Notes under the pieces: model-generated
Databases searched by the model: none
The model's input: only the letters and a program-made list of their open reading frames with translations
What the model was told of the DNA's origin: nothing
Shown: positions 53,718 through 62,486 of the stretch, one piece after another
Layout of the letters: every line of letters starts with the position of its first letter
Position numbering within the stretch: position 1 is the stretch's first letter
Program-made: the position numbers and the translations under genes
Assembly: GCF_025506355.1 (NCBI RefSeq)
Contig: NZ_JANZYP010000006.1
Location: forward strand, 62,001-126,000
Length of the DNA stretch: 64,000 bases
Direction of reading: 5' to 3'
Origin: Sphaerisporangium corydalis
Lineage (GTDB): Bacteria > Actinomycetota > Actinomycetes > Streptosporangiales > Streptosporangiaceae

Positions 53718-54284
53718 CCGCCGCAACGCCGCGAGCATGGGGAGGTCGGCGCCGAGGACGTTGTCGCGGTACTCGTCGATGGCCGGCCCGAGCCAGCCGG
53801 GCACGTGCCGCGCGCGGGGCGGGGGACCGGCGTCCACGATGCGTGCCAGCGCCTCGCCGGCGGCGAGGAAGTCGTCGACGACGGCGGCGGCCAGCGCCGC
53901 GACGTGCGGGTGGACGTAGTCGTGGACCGTGACGCCGCGGTATTCGAGCCGGTCGGCCCGGTATTTGGTGTTCGGCGGCGCCACGACGAGCACCGGCGTG
54001 CCGAACGTGCCCGCGGCGGCCATCTCGACGCCGATGCCGAGGCCGCGCCGCTCGCGCGCGTCCACGATGACCGCTGTCGCGACCATGACCTGGTACATGT
54101 CCCGACCAAACTGCCCGAGGGTGTTACGGGGATCGGTGATGGGGTCGTCGGGGTTGAGGAAGACGACCTCGTGGGGGGCGGTTCCCTTGGCGACCTCCCT
54201 TCGCTCCACGTCGGACCAGGTGAGCTTCCCGGCGTCGGAAGCGCCTTTCGCGATCGATCCGGAGCAGTACACAGAAAGCTTCAT
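53697..54284 (-). CDS. Nucleoside 2-deoxyribosyltransferase-like protein (DRHyd/NDT superfamily)
   Basis: This 195-residue Rossmann-like protein has an N-terminal VYCSGSIAKG, a middle motif TLGQFGRDMYQVMVATAVIVDARERRG, and GIGVEMAAAGTFGTPVLVV, where Glu87 matches the catalytic glutamate of nucleoside deoxyribosyltransferases. NDT/DRHyd proteins cleave N-glycosidic bonds of (deoxy)nucleosides or related ligands and recur in nucleotide-based immunity and signalling loci. ATG 54284 has GAGGGA upstream. Confidence 0.85.
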   Translation of the reverse strand: MKLSVYCSGSIAKGASDAGKLTWSDVERREVAKGTAPHEVVFLNPDDPITDPRNTLGQFGRDMYQVMVATAVIVDARERRGLGIGVEMAAAGTFGTPVLVVAPPNTKYRADRLEYRGVTVHDYVHPHVAALAAAVVDDFLAAGEALARIVDAGPPPRARHVPGWLGPAIDEYRDNVLGADLPMLAALRRLDRIPG

Positions 54285-54346
54285 GGACGTTCCCTCGCCG
54301 TGGTCGTTCCGCCCGCGGCGGGCCACGCGCGGGAGACCGGGAACGG

Positions 54347-55576
54347 CTAGCCGGGCATCCGAGCCAGGTGGTCCGCGACGATCGCCACGTTGGACAGCGC
54401 ATCCCCACATGTGGCGGCGGGACCGAAATGTCGTGACCTACCGGCACTGATGATCGCGAGCCTGAACGCGTTCGCCGAGCCGTTCCCGAACAGCATCGAC
54501 GTAATCATGCCGAACTCAGGGCTGGATCTCAGAAGAACGAGCTCCTTCCAACTGGCCCCACGGTGGACGAAATGGTCGACCCGCAGCCATTGGAGCGCGA
54601 GGTCGAGGCGGCGTGACGACAGGATCCGTCCCCTCATGTCCCGCCCGGCCGTGCCCAGCTCGCAGGAGAGCGGGCCGATCGGCAGGTCGGTGAGTAGCGA
54701 GGTGTCCAGGTCACGCACGTAACAGCGCAGGTAGGCGGCGGACAGGAAGAGCCCGAGCAGGCTGCCGGCGTCGCCGGGCAGCGGGCCGGGCAACGTGCGC
54801 TCGACGAACCGCCGGACGAACGCCTGGCCCTGCAGCCGCTCGGGCGACTTGGCCATGGCCCGCTCCACCCGCCCGTACGGCCGGTGGAACGCCCGCACGA
54901 CCGAATGGACGACGCCGGAGAGATCGCCTTCCGGGGTGAGGGCCCGCGCCCACATTTCCGCGATTCCGATCGAGACCGGCTTACCGAAGTGCGGATACCA
55001 CACCAGATCGGGAAAGGCATGGACCCGATGCGCACCCGAATAGGGATTCCGCTCGTCCTGGCGGTACTCCAGGGCTTTCTTTTCCTGGTACGCCGTCAGC
55101 TCCGGGGTGGCCGAGGTGTGGCGCACGAGACCGTCGTGGACCAGCGGCGCGATACGTGCGAGGAATTCGTCGAACCACGGCAGCTCGAAAATGTAGGACG
55201 AGGGGAAAATCAGGTAGGCGTCGGTCAGGAGAACGGCCAGCCGGGTGGCGCTCAGCGCCTGCGTCATGATCTGACCGGCGTCGTCGCGGGTGGCGTCCAT
55301 TCCGTGGCAGGCGAGGATCTCCGGGTTGACGTACTGGATGAAAAGGGACCGCTCGCGGCGGTAGACGTCCGTGCCCTCCGGCGGGGCGGCGGGGCGTTCC
55401 ATCCGCACGTTGACGTGCAGGTCGCGCGCCGCCGTGAAGGCGTCCCGCCGCGCGACGATCCGCTGGCCGGGCCACTCGTTCGTCTCGCCCGGCCGCTCGG
55501 GGCGCGAGGGAACCGGCTCCTCGCGTGCCGTGACGGGCCGGCCGGGGTCCTCCCTGGGTGCGCGCTCAGAGGTCAT
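54347..55576 (-). CDS. Uncharacterised protein with TAARD-like motif, coupled to the upstream gene
   Basis: This 409-residue protein belongs to no family I recognise. The first about 40 residues are Pro/Arg/Glu-rich and disordered, followed by IVARRDAFTAARDLHVNV, a variant of the ITAGRDAYTAGRD motif of the preceding gene. The rest is a globular alpha/beta or helical domain with SSYIFELPWFDEFLARI, YQEKKALEYRQDERNPYSG, VWYPHFGKP, LLGLFLSAAYLRCYVRDL and IISAGRSRHFG. ATG 55576 overlaps the upstream gene by 11 bases. It may be the effector of this set, which is inference from gene order only. Confidence 0.8.
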   Translation of the reverse strand: MTSERAPREDPGRPVTAREEPVPSRPERPGETNEWPGQRIVARRDAFTAARDLHVNVRMERPAAPPEGTDVYRRERSLFIQYVNPEILACHGMDATRDDAGQIMTQALSATRLAVLLTDAYLIFPSSYIFELPWFDEFLARIAPLVHDGLVRHTSATPELTAYQEKKALEYRQDERNPYSGAHRVHAFPDLVWYPHFGKPVSIGIAEMWARALTPEGDLSGVVHSVVRAFHRPYGRVERAMAKSPERLQGQAFVRRFVERTLPGPLPGDAGSLLGLFLSAAYLRCYVRDLDTSLLTDLPIGPLSCELGTAGRDMRGRILSSRRLDLALQWLRVDHFVHRGASWKELVLLRSSPEFGMITSMLFGNGSANAFRLAIISAGRSRHFGPAATCGDALSNVAIVADHLARMPG

Positions 55577-56039
55577 CGTCGTCCAGGCGCCGGAGGCACT
55601 CCTCGTCGTCCACGCGCGAAGGGCCGTTGTCGCGCAGCGTCCTGAGCACGCACTGGTCGCGGCCGGCGGTGTAGGCGTCGCGCCCCGCGGTGATCTGCTG
55701 GACGACCGTGGTGGTGTCCTGCGGGGCGGGCTGCCGCAGGTCGTGCACGAATCCGCGCAGCTCGGGGGCCGCTTCGCCGTGCTGGGCGAGGAAGGCCGCC
55801 AGGAAGGCGGCCCAGCGCTGCCGCTCCTCGTCCGCCGCCGGTTCCAGGGATCCGGCCGGTGACCGCAGGCGTTGCTCGGTCGCGCCGAGCTCGCGTTCCA
55901 GGTCGGCCTCGTCGACCTCGCCATGGCGGCTGAAGATCGAGGCGAAGCGTGCTTTGGCGGCTTCCCAGCCGTCTCGGGTCATGGCCTGGACCAGGGCGGT
56001 TCCCGCGGCGGCGGCGAGACTGACCAGGGCGGGGTCCAT
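55566..56039 (-). CDS. Small adaptor-like protein with TAGRDAYTAGRD motif
   Basis: This 157-residue protein has an Ala-rich helical N terminus (VSLAAAAGTALVQAMTRDGWEAAKARF), a helical middle rich in Glu and Arg, then VVQQITAGRDAYTAGRDQ, and an acidic C terminus (RRLDDDDL). Similar GRDxYxAGRD strands occur in actinobacterial multi-domain proteins of conflict and signalling systems, where their role is unknown. ATG 56039 has AAGGAG seven bases upstream, making this the likely first gene of the minus-strand operon 56039 to 52729. Confidence 0.75.
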   Translation of the reverse strand: MDPALVSLAAAAGTALVQAMTRDGWEAAKARFASIFSRHGEVDEADLERELGATEQRLRSPAGSLEPAADEERQRWAAFLAAFLAQHGEAAPELRGFVHDLRQPAPQDTTTVVQQITAGRDAYTAGRDQCVLRTLRDNGPSRVDDEECLRRLDDDDL

Positions 56040-56217
56040 CGCGATACTCCTTCGGCTGCGATGCGTTCCCCACTGGACGGCTGATTGTCAGGCTAGTATG
56101 CCGCGCGTCGTGATGCTTTTCCAGGCCTTGCCGGACGGTATTCGCCGCGTTTCTTGATCTGCCGGCCGGAGCGGGGTTAGGGATGGCCGATAAGCAATTC
56201 CGCTAACGGGTCGGGCG

Positions 56218-57363
56218 TTATACCGCGCTAAATGGCCGCCAATCTCCCAGGTAGGCGGCGCGGGTTTGACCGGCGGCCTGCTCGCGGGTGAGCTGGGGCC
56301 GGTTCTCCGGCACCGGGATCGCGGCCCCCGGGCCGATATTCCGGTATTCGGCGAATCGCGCGTCCTGCCAGTGGTAGCCGGAGCTCATGTCCACGTACGG
56401 CGTGGTGGCGTCGACGCTCGGGCCGATCCAGGTCTCCCGCACGGTCAGCATCGGGACGGCGGTCAGGTCGCTGCTCGGCCGCCAGGGACGCGCCAGCCCG
56501 TACGTGCCGTCGGGGGACCCGCTGGTGATGGCGCACCGGACCGCCAGGTAGCCGTGCGGGTTGGCGACGGCCGTGCTGGGCGCGAAGACGTACCCGTACG
56601 GCGTGAACGTCACATCGCGCGGCAGTGTGCGCAGCTCGCACCGCTCGAAGACGGCGGTCGCCCGGCCGAAGACGAAGTCGACGTCGCCCTCGATGTGGCA
56701 GTCGCGGTAGTACTGCCGGGCGAAGACGTCCAGGGAGAGGGTGTCGGCGTACAGCGTGTCCTGGTGGCCGAGGAAGCGGCAGCGCTCGAAGTACGACCTG
56801 TCGCCCATGACCTTCACGGCGACCGCCTGGGTCGCGGTGATCTCCGGATGGGCGGCGCGCAGCCAGTCGTTGGCGAAGGTCACGTGCAGCGCCGTGAAAC
56901 GTTCGGCCTGGATCGTGGTCGTGGCGCTGCCGCTGGTGCCGTACGTGCCGCCGGTGGGCTTGGGCGTGCCGGAGGCGTTGTCGTAGACGATCACGACGTC
57001 CTCGGCTCGGGCGGTGGCGCCGACGAGCGTCAGGCCGGCCTTGGCGGCCGGGATCAGGACCGTCTCCCGGTAGGTGCCGGCGGCGATCACCAGGATCCAG
57101 CCCCGCTCGGGGAGGTCGGGCGTCGCGCTCACGGCCGCCTGGACCGTGACGTGGTCGCCCCGCCCCTGGGCGTCGACGTACAGGGTGCGCTCGTTCAGCC
57201 GGCGGGACGGCGACCCGTACGGACCGAACGGCCGCGGCCCGTACGGCGCTCCCGCCGTGCTCGCGGCGGCTCCGGCGGCGGGGGCGAGCGCGAGACCGAG
57301 GAGCGCGCCCGCGCCTCCGACCAGCAGCCGGCGCCGTCGGGGTGAGGGGACCAGGGGCGACAT
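56218..57363 (-). CDS. Secreted pectinesterase (pectin methylesterase)
   Basis: This 381-residue CE8 enzyme has a Tat-type signal (SPRRRRLLVGGAGALLGLALAPAAG), then a right-handed beta-helix with the family motifs GHQDTLYAD, GDVDFVFGRATAVFE (catalytic Asp pair region) and LARPWRP (catalytic Arg). It de-esterifies plant pectin outside the cell. ATG 57363 follows AGGAG. A palindrome at 57375-57390 overlaps its control region, fitting repression by a sugar-acid regulator. Confidence 0.93.
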   Translation of the reverse strand: MSPLVPSPRRRRLLVGGAGALLGLALAPAAGAAASTAGAPYGPRPFGPYGSPSRRLNERTLYVDAQGRGDHVTVQAAVSATPDLPERGWILVIAAGTYRETVLIPAAKAGLTLVGATARAEDVVIVYDNASGTPKPTGGTYGTSGSATTTIQAERFTALHVTFANDWLRAAHPEITATQAVAVKVMGDRSYFERCRFLGHQDTLYADTLSLDVFARQYYRDCHIEGDVDFVFGRATAVFERCELRTLPRDVTFTPYGYVFAPSTAVANPHGYLAVRCAITSGSPDGTYGLARPWRPSSDLTAVPMLTVRETWIGPSVDATTPYVDMSSGYHWQDARFAEYRNIGPGAAIPVPENRPQLTREQAAGQTRAAYLGDWRPFSAV

Positions 57364-57374
57364 GGCTTCTCCTA

Positions 57375-57390
57375 GTTCACATATATGAAC
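57375..57390. promoter_or_regulatory. GTTCA-N6-TGAAC operator-like palindrome before pectinesterase
   Basis: GTTCACATATATGAAC has perfect 5-bp arms. A related half (ATGTATAGGAAC) follows at 57398-57409, giving a direct repeat with the first right arm. The region is A/T-rich and starts 12 bases before the pectinesterase ATG. Confidence 0.5.
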
Positions 57391-57495
57391 GTCTTCCATG
57401 TATAGGAACACTTGGAAACTAGGTAGCCACGGCGGCGGTGTCAATAGCGGTAATATCCCGCGATTGTCGGGCCATACGATGATCGGGGAATCGGT

Positions 57496-58749
57496 ATGTT
57501 CACTCGCAGGGATTCGCTGCGGCTGCTCACGGGCGCCCTCACGGTAGGAGCCACGTCGATGGGTGCGTTTCCAGCGGGCGCGGCGAGCGCCGCGGGCCGC
57601 GTGTGGCGGGCCAACGGCGCCACCGCCACCGGGCTGGCGTCGTTCGACACCACCATGAAGACGTTCATGCAGGCGCGCACCATCCCGCACGCCTCGCTCG
57701 CCGTCGTGCGCAAGGGCAAGCTGGTGCTGGCCCGCGGCTACAGCTGGACGGCGGACACCGCGTACACCGCGCAGCCCACCTCGCTCTTCCGCCTCGCCAG
57801 CCTGAGCAAGCCGGTGACGGCCACGGCGATCATGAAGCTCGTCCAGGACGGGAAGCTGAGCCTGTCGGCCAAGGTCGCGCCGCTGCTCGGCCTCAGCACC
57901 GCCGCCGACGCCCGGCTCGGCGACGTCACCGTGCAACACCTGCTGTGGCACGTGGGCGGCTGGGACAGTTCGGTCACCCCCGACCCGATGTTCGCCGACC
58001 GCGCCGTCTCGGCGGAGTCCGGGCTGCCGCTGCCGGTGAGCCAGTCCCAGATCATCACGTACGTGACGCGGCGCCGGCTCGACTTCGCCCCCGGAACGAA
58101 GTACGCGTACTCGAACTTCGGCTACCTGCTGCTCGGGCGGATCGTCAGCAAGGTCAGCGGCCTGTCGTACGGCGAGTACGTGCGGCAGAAGGTGCTCGCC
58201 CCGGTCAAGATCGGGCGGATGGCGCTCGGCCGGTCCGCGAAGAGCCTCGGCCGGCCCGGGGAGGCGCCGTACTTCTCCGGCGGCACCGGGAAGACGGTGC
58301 TCGACACCACCGGCACCGTTGTCCCCTCGCCCTACGGCGCCTTCAACCTGGAGAACATGGACGCGCACGGCGGCTGGCTCGCCTCGGCCGTCGACCTGGC
58401 GAGGTTCAGCACCATCTACGACGGCGCGGGGGTGCTGACCGCCGCGTCCATCTCCAAGGTGTTCGCCAAGCCGCCGCTCGGTGTGAACGCCGACGGCTGG
58501 TACTACGGCCTGGGCTGGATGGTGCGCCCGGTCACCGGCGGGCGGAACACCTGGCACAACGGGTCACTGCCCGGCACCTCCACGCTCATGGTCCGCAGGT
58601 TCGACGGGCTGAACTGGGTGGTGCTGCTGGACCAGCGCGACGACCCGTCGGGGCTCGGCTACGGCGACATCGACGGGGCGCTCCACAAGGCGGCGGACGC
58701 CGTCACCACCTGGCCGACCACCGACCGCTTCCCCACCTACGGCCTCTGA
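57496..58749 (+). CDS. Exported serine beta-lactamase-fold hydrolase (class C-like)
   Basis: This 417-residue protein has a Tat-type signal (TRRDSLRLLTGALTVGATSMG) and a penicillin-binding-protein-like serine hydrolase fold. Its motifs are SLSK (SxxK nucleophile), YAYSNFG (YxN) and WHNGSLPG (HxG replacing KTG), as in EstB-type esterases and D-aminopeptidases. It is more likely an esterase or peptidase than a true beta-lactamase. It is divergent from pectinesterase. Its terminal codons are echoed in four degenerate 20-bp repeats downstream. Confidence 0.9.
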   Translation: MFTRRDSLRLLTGALTVGATSMGAFPAGAASAAGRVWRANGATATGLASFDTTMKTFMQARTIPHASLAVVRKGKLVLARGYSWTADTAYTAQPTSLFRLASLSKPVTATAIMKLVQDGKLSLSAKVAPLLGLSTAADARLGDVTVQHLLWHVGGWDSSVTPDPMFADRAVSAESGLPLPVSQSQIITYVTRRRLDFAPGTKYAYSNFGYLLLGRIVSKVSGLSYGEYVRQKVLAPVKIGRMALGRSAKSLGRPGEAPYFSGGTGKTVLDTTGTVVPSPYGAFNLENMDAHGGWLASAVDLARFSTIYDGAGVLTAASISKVFAKPPLGVNADGWYYGLGWMVRPVTGGRNTWHNGSLPGTSTLMVRRFDGLNWVVLLDQRDDPSGLGYGDIDGALHKAADAVTTWPTTDRFPTYGL

Positions 58750-58810
58750 CGCCGCCTTCGGAACTTCTGAGGGCGCCTGCGAACTCTGACGGGGGTTACG
58801 GACTCTGGCG
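58737..58810 (+). repeat. Degenerate ~20-bp repeats over a gene end
   Basis: Four units of the form TACGG(A)CTCTGACGSCGCC start in the last codons of the serine hydrolase gene and run to the stop of the convergent small membrane protein gene. Three retain a TGA (CTCTGA or TTCTGA). Confidence 0.6.
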
Positions 58811-59014
58811 GCGGCGTGTGGCGAGCACGGTCACACCGACCACCACGGCGGTCACGGCCAGCACCGCCGCCAGCAACCACGGCGACGACGCGCGCGCGAG
58901 CCCCACCATCGCGTTGATCAGCGGGACCGCGACCACCAGCCCGGTCGCCGCCAGCATGACGCCGTCGCCGCCTGGGCGGCGACGGCCGCGCCGGACCGGA
59001 CCTCGTCGGACCAT
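58796..59014 (-). CDS. Small membrane protein
   Basis: This 72-residue protein has an Arg-rich N terminus (VRRGPVRRGRRR) and two hydrophobic helices (VMLAATGLVVAVPLINAMVGLA; WLLAAVLAVTAVVVGVTVLA). ATG 59014 is preferred because AGGAGG lies seven bases upstream. There is no domain assignment. It lies downstream of the DinB-like gene at 59101-59856 by 86 bases. Confidence 0.65.
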   Translation of the reverse strand: MVRRGPVRRGRRRPGGDGVMLAATGLVVAVPLINAMVGLARASSPWLLAAVLAVTAVVVGVTVLATRRRQSP

Positions 59015-59100
59015 CGGGAACCTCCTAGGGATGAGGCGACCACACCGAAGAGTCTGAACCCGAGGACCGACAAAAATCGGTGCCCGCCCCTGGCCTGCGG

Positions 59101-59856
59101 TTACTGGGTCCCGGCGGTGCGCAGGGCGTGGAACTGGCCGAGCAGCTCCCGGTCCCCGGACAGGCGGACGGTCTCGTCGCCGGCGCGGTTGTACAGCCAC
59201 AGCAACAGGGGCGTGGCCTCACCGCTCACCAGGGCGTCGCCGCCGAAGCCCGTCGCGGCGTCGCTCACCTCGACCCCGGCCTTGGTGGCCGTGAGCGTCC
59301 ACGCGTGGTGGCTGGTGGAGACCGAGACGGGGCGCTCGTCCGGGGAGTCGAGCAGCGGGCCGAAGTCGTCGGCCCACTGGGTGCTGCCGTAGCCGACGAA
59401 GAGCTTGAGCATCTCGTCGATGCCGTCGATCGCGATGTCGGCGGGGATCGCGGACACCGGGAGGCCCGCGGCGAGCTGCGCGTCCACGCGGTGGATGACG
59501 GTCTCGTGGGCCATGCGGCGGATCCAGAACCCGACGGTCTGGTCGGGCTCGTGCCAGGTGTACGCGTGGTCGCCGGGGGAGTGCGCCGCGAACGTCGCGG
59601 TCAGCCGGGCGTAGGTGTCGGCCAGGGCGGTGACCGGGTCGGAGTCGAGCTTCTCCGACGGCCACGGGTCGGGGGCCACCCCGCGCCGGATCGACTCGGT
59701 CTTGTGCAGGTAGACATAGGCGACATGCTCGGCCAGGTCCCCGACCGTCCACTCAGGACAGGACGGCACGGTCGCGGCGGGATCGGTGGCGGCGACGGCG
59801 TCCCGCAACAGCGCGAACTCATCGGCAAGGCAGCCCAGAAGGCGAGAGGTATTCAT
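59101..59856 (-). CDS. Maleylpyruvate isomerase-family (DinB-like) protein
   Basis: This 251-residue paralogue of the 49741 gene has CPEWTVGDLAEHVAYVYLHKTE, IRRMAHETVIHRVDAQL, and a C-terminal VSGEATPLLLWLYNRAG. The conserved His residues fit a metal site and possibly mycothiol-dependent chemistry. ATG 59856 is chosen because homology begins there; the ribosome site is weak. Confidence 0.9.
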   Translation of the reverse strand: MNTSRLLGCLADEFALLRDAVAATDPAATVPSCPEWTVGDLAEHVAYVYLHKTESIRRGVAPDPWPSEKLDSDPVTALADTYARLTATFAAHSPGDHAYTWHEPDQTVGFWIRRMAHETVIHRVDAQLAAGLPVSAIPADIAIDGIDEMLKLFVGYGSTQWADDFGPLLDSPDERPVSVSTSHHAWTLTATKAGVEVSDAATGFGGDALVSGEATPLLLWLYNRAGDETVRLSGDRELLGQFHALRTAGTQ

Positions 59857-59989
59857 CCGGCCATCGAACCAGCCCTCGCCGACGTATTCACCTGGGTTTT
59901 CCAGCCCCACGGCACCGGCTCCGACGGTCCCACCCCAACGGAGGGCCCGCCCCCGACCGAACCCCGCCTCCCGGCGGCGGCGTCGTCGT

Positions 59990-60349
59990 TCAGGGTTGGG
60001 CGGACTCCTGGCGTGCCAGGTACTCCGCCGCGACCCCTTTGGGGACGGCCATGCGCCACGAGTCGACGACCAGCTCGCGCATCTCGGCCTCGTCGATCGC
60101 GGCCAGCCGTACCCGGACCCAGTTGTACCGCTCGTCCGACGGGATCGGCATCAGGAACTTCTCCGGCTCGGACGCGACCAGCGCCGCCCGCTCCTCCTTC
60201 GGATACCCGAACCCCATCAGCGTCTCGTCCGGCGAGAAGGCGAGGAACACGATGCTGCGCACCCGGAACTTCACCCGGTCGCGAATCAGCTTCTCCTCGG
60301 CCCGCGGCAACGTCCGCGCCAGCCGCCGCACATCGTCAACGGTGACCAT
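59990..60349 (-). CDS. MmcQ/YjbR family protein
   Basis: This 119-residue protein has the MmcQ/YjbR fold: VTVDDVRRLARTLPRAEEKLI, FRVRSIVFLAFSPDE, YNWVRVRLAAIDEAEMRELVVDSWRMAVPK. The family has a double-wing DNA-binding-like fold of unknown role. ATG 60349 is chosen because the conserved N terminus starts there. Confidence 0.9.
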   Translation of the reverse strand: MVTVDDVRRLARTLPRAEEKLIRDRVKFRVRSIVFLAFSPDETLMGFGYPKEERAALVASEPEKFLMPIPSDERYNWVRVRLAAIDEAEMRELVVDSWRMAVPKGVAAEYLARQESAQP

Positions 60350-60518
60350 CAGCCCACCCCACCGCGAGAACCACATCCAACCGAACACCAACCGGCCCCG
60401 CGCCGGCCACCCGAAGAACCATCACCCGCCGCATGCTAACCACCCCCACCGACATTCCCGCCGGGCGGAAGCGCTCAGGCGGCCGGTTCGGTCGCCGCGT
60501 GCATCTGGTGATCGAACC

Positions 60519-62324
60519 TCACGGTCCGCTCTGGAACACGCTGTCGCCCCGGAGGGTGGGGTGGGTGGTGCGGGTGAGGAGGAGGGCCACGTCGTCGTAT
60601 TGCTTGGGGAGGGCGCTGATGATGGCGTCGCAGGTGGATTCCAGGGTGCCGTGGGGGGAGCCGAGGGCTTCCTGGAGGGTGGCGATGCCGGTGTCGATGT
60701 CTTGTTCGCGGCTTTCGACGAGGCCGTCGGTGTAGAGGGCGAGGGTGCTGCCGACCGGGAACGTGACCTCGGTGGTGGTGAAGGCGCCGGAGAACGTGGG
60801 GTCGCCGAGGCCGAGGGCCAGTCCCGAGGGCAGGGACAGGACCGAGGCGGTGCCGTCGGGGTAGACCAGGATGGGCGGCGGATGGCCGGCGCGGGCGACG
60901 GCGCAGGTGCGGGTGTCGAGGTCGATGGTGGCGTACAGGCAGGTGGCGCACTGGATGGAGTCCATGTCCTCGGCCATCAGGTCGAGCCGCCGCAGCACCT
61001 GGTCGGGCGGCAGGTCGAACCCGGCGAGGGCCCGCACGGCCGCGCGGAGCTGGCCCATCGCCCCGGCGGCCACCGGGCCGTGCCCCATGGCGTCCCCGAT
61101 GACCACCGTGATGCGCGTCTCCGACAGCGGGATCACGTCGTACCAGTCGCCGCCGACCGTCATCGCGCTGGCGGGGAGGTAGCGGTGGGCCACCTCCAGG
61201 CCGGGCGGGACGGTGAGCGTGCGCGGGGCCAGGTCGTGCTGGATGGCCTGGGCGGTGCGGCGCTCCCGGCAGTACAGCCGGGCGTTGTCGATGCAGATGC
61301 CCGCCCGGGTGGCGAGGTCCTCGGCCAGGGTCTTGTCGTGCTCGTCGAAGCACGGCCGGTCGGGGCCTCGGCTGAAGGCGATGAAGCCCAGCACCATGCC
61401 CCGGGCGGTCAGCGGGGTGGCGAGGAAGGAGGACTTCTCCAGGAAGTCGACGGCGGACCCGCCCATCACCCCCGTGATCTTGTCGAGGTCCTTGATCTCC
61501 ATCTCGGCGGCGGTGTAGGCGATCGAGGTGTCGCCGGCCATGCACCGGTTCGCCGGGTGCCGCCCGCCGTACAGGACGATCTCGTTGGCGGGGAAGGCCG
61601 TGCGCCACGCGCGCTCGCTGGTGTGCCGCGCGCCGAGGCTGAGCGCGAGCCGCCGGACCATGATCGACCCGTCGGCGGTCAGGTCGGGGTACTCCTCGTC
61701 CCTCATCAGGCCCTCGACCACGTACAGGCCGGCCGTGTCGGCGAAGCGCGGCACGGCGACGTCCATGAAGTCCTCGGCGGCCTGCGCGGGGTCGAGCGTG
61801 GCGCCGACGCGGGCGCTGAGCTCGTTCAGCATGGCGAAGCGCTCGCACGGGGAGGCGTCCTCCGCCTCGGGCAGGTAGGTGTCCATGGCGGTCACCATCA
61901 CCGCGCCCCACGAGCCCGGCCTGGTCAGCGGCTCCAGGTTGAACGCCACGTCGTGGATCCGGCCGTCGGCGCACTCGGCGGAGAGCACCTCGCTCCACCG
62001 CGAGCCGGCGGCCACCTCGGCCAGGGCGCGCCTGACCGTCTCGCGGCGGGTGCCGCGCAGCAGCAGGTCGCAGATGTCGCGGCCCATGGCCCGTTCGGGC
62101 GGGCGGCCGAACAGCCGCATGGCGCCACCTCCCCAATGGGTGACGCACCCGTCACGGTCGAGCACCAGGGCGGCGTACTCCGCCAGGTGCGCCGTGCCCG
62201 GGTGTGAACGGCAGGTGCCGTCCGACGGTGACCCTGATCTCGCCGCACGCGCCACCAGACCCCCTGGGAAGAGATGCGACATCGTGTCCGGACCGCTCGG
62301 GTTGCTTCCCAGCCGGGTCTGCAC
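60519..62324 (-). CDS. PAS-GAF-SpoIIE (PP2C) phosphatase
   Basis: This protein is about 601 residues. A PAS domain (about 45-150: YAALVLDRDGCVTHWGGGAMRLFG) is followed by a GAF domain (about 165-340: LDPAQAAEDFMDVAVPRFADTAGLYV) and a SpoIIE PP2C phosphatase (about 365-585: SAMTVGGDWYDVIPL; VIGDAMGHGP; ALYTDGLVESRE). It would dephosphorylate anti-anti-sigma (STAS) proteins in a partner-switching cascade. GTG 62324 or ATG 62282 could be the start; neither has a good ribosome site. A 13-bp palindrome (AGTAG-CAT-CTACT) lies at 62348-62360 just upstream. Confidence 0.92.
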   Translation of the reverse strand: MQTRLGSNPSGPDTMSHLFPGGLVARAARSGSPSDGTCRSHPGTAHLAEYAALVLDRDGCVTHWGGGAMRLFGRPPERAMGRDICDLLLRGTRRETVRRALAEVAAGSRWSEVLSAECADGRIHDVAFNLEPLTRPGSWGAVMVTAMDTYLPEAEDASPCERFAMLNELSARVGATLDPAQAAEDFMDVAVPRFADTAGLYVVEGLMRDEEYPDLTADGSIMVRRLALSLGARHTSERAWRTAFPANEIVLYGGRHPANRCMAGDTSIAYTAAEMEIKDLDKITGVMGGSAVDFLEKSSFLATPLTARGMVLGFIAFSRGPDRPCFDEHDKTLAEDLATRAGICIDNARLYCRERRTAQAIQHDLAPRTLTVPPGLEVAHRYLPASAMTVGGDWYDVIPLSETRITVVIGDAMGHGPVAAGAMGQLRAAVRALAGFDLPPDQVLRRLDLMAEDMDSIQCATCLYATIDLDTRTCAVARAGHPPPILVYPDGTASVLSLPSGLALGLGDPTFSGAFTTTEVTFPVGSTLALYTDGLVESREQDIDTGIATLQEALGSPHGTLESTCDAIISALPKQYDDVALLLTRTTHPTLRGDSVFQSGP

Positions 62325-62347
62325 CTTTCTGCGGCTACCGTCAGTAA

Positions 62348-62360
62348 AGTAGCATCTACT
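62348..62360. promoter_or_regulatory. Palindrome AGTAG-CAT-CTACT upstream of the SpoIIE-type gene
   Basis: A perfect 5-bp dyad with a 3-base centre lies in an A/T-rich patch 24 bases before the GTG. It could be an operator or part of a promoter. Confidence 0.4.
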
Positions 62361-62486
62361 CTTAGCTGTCTATCGCGAAAACTCCTCAAAGTAAGCTCTC
62401 CGGCACTCCCGAGTCAGATCGGGGGCGTGACCAGGCCCGGAAGGCCACTGAACCATGCCCGCCGGCCGGGCGGAGGACCGCGGGAC

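Noticed and set aside
57496-58749. Antibiotic-resistance beta-lactamase
   Set aside because: It has SxxK and YxN motifs but HNG instead of KTG and lies beside pectinesterase. An esterase or peptidase role is more likely.
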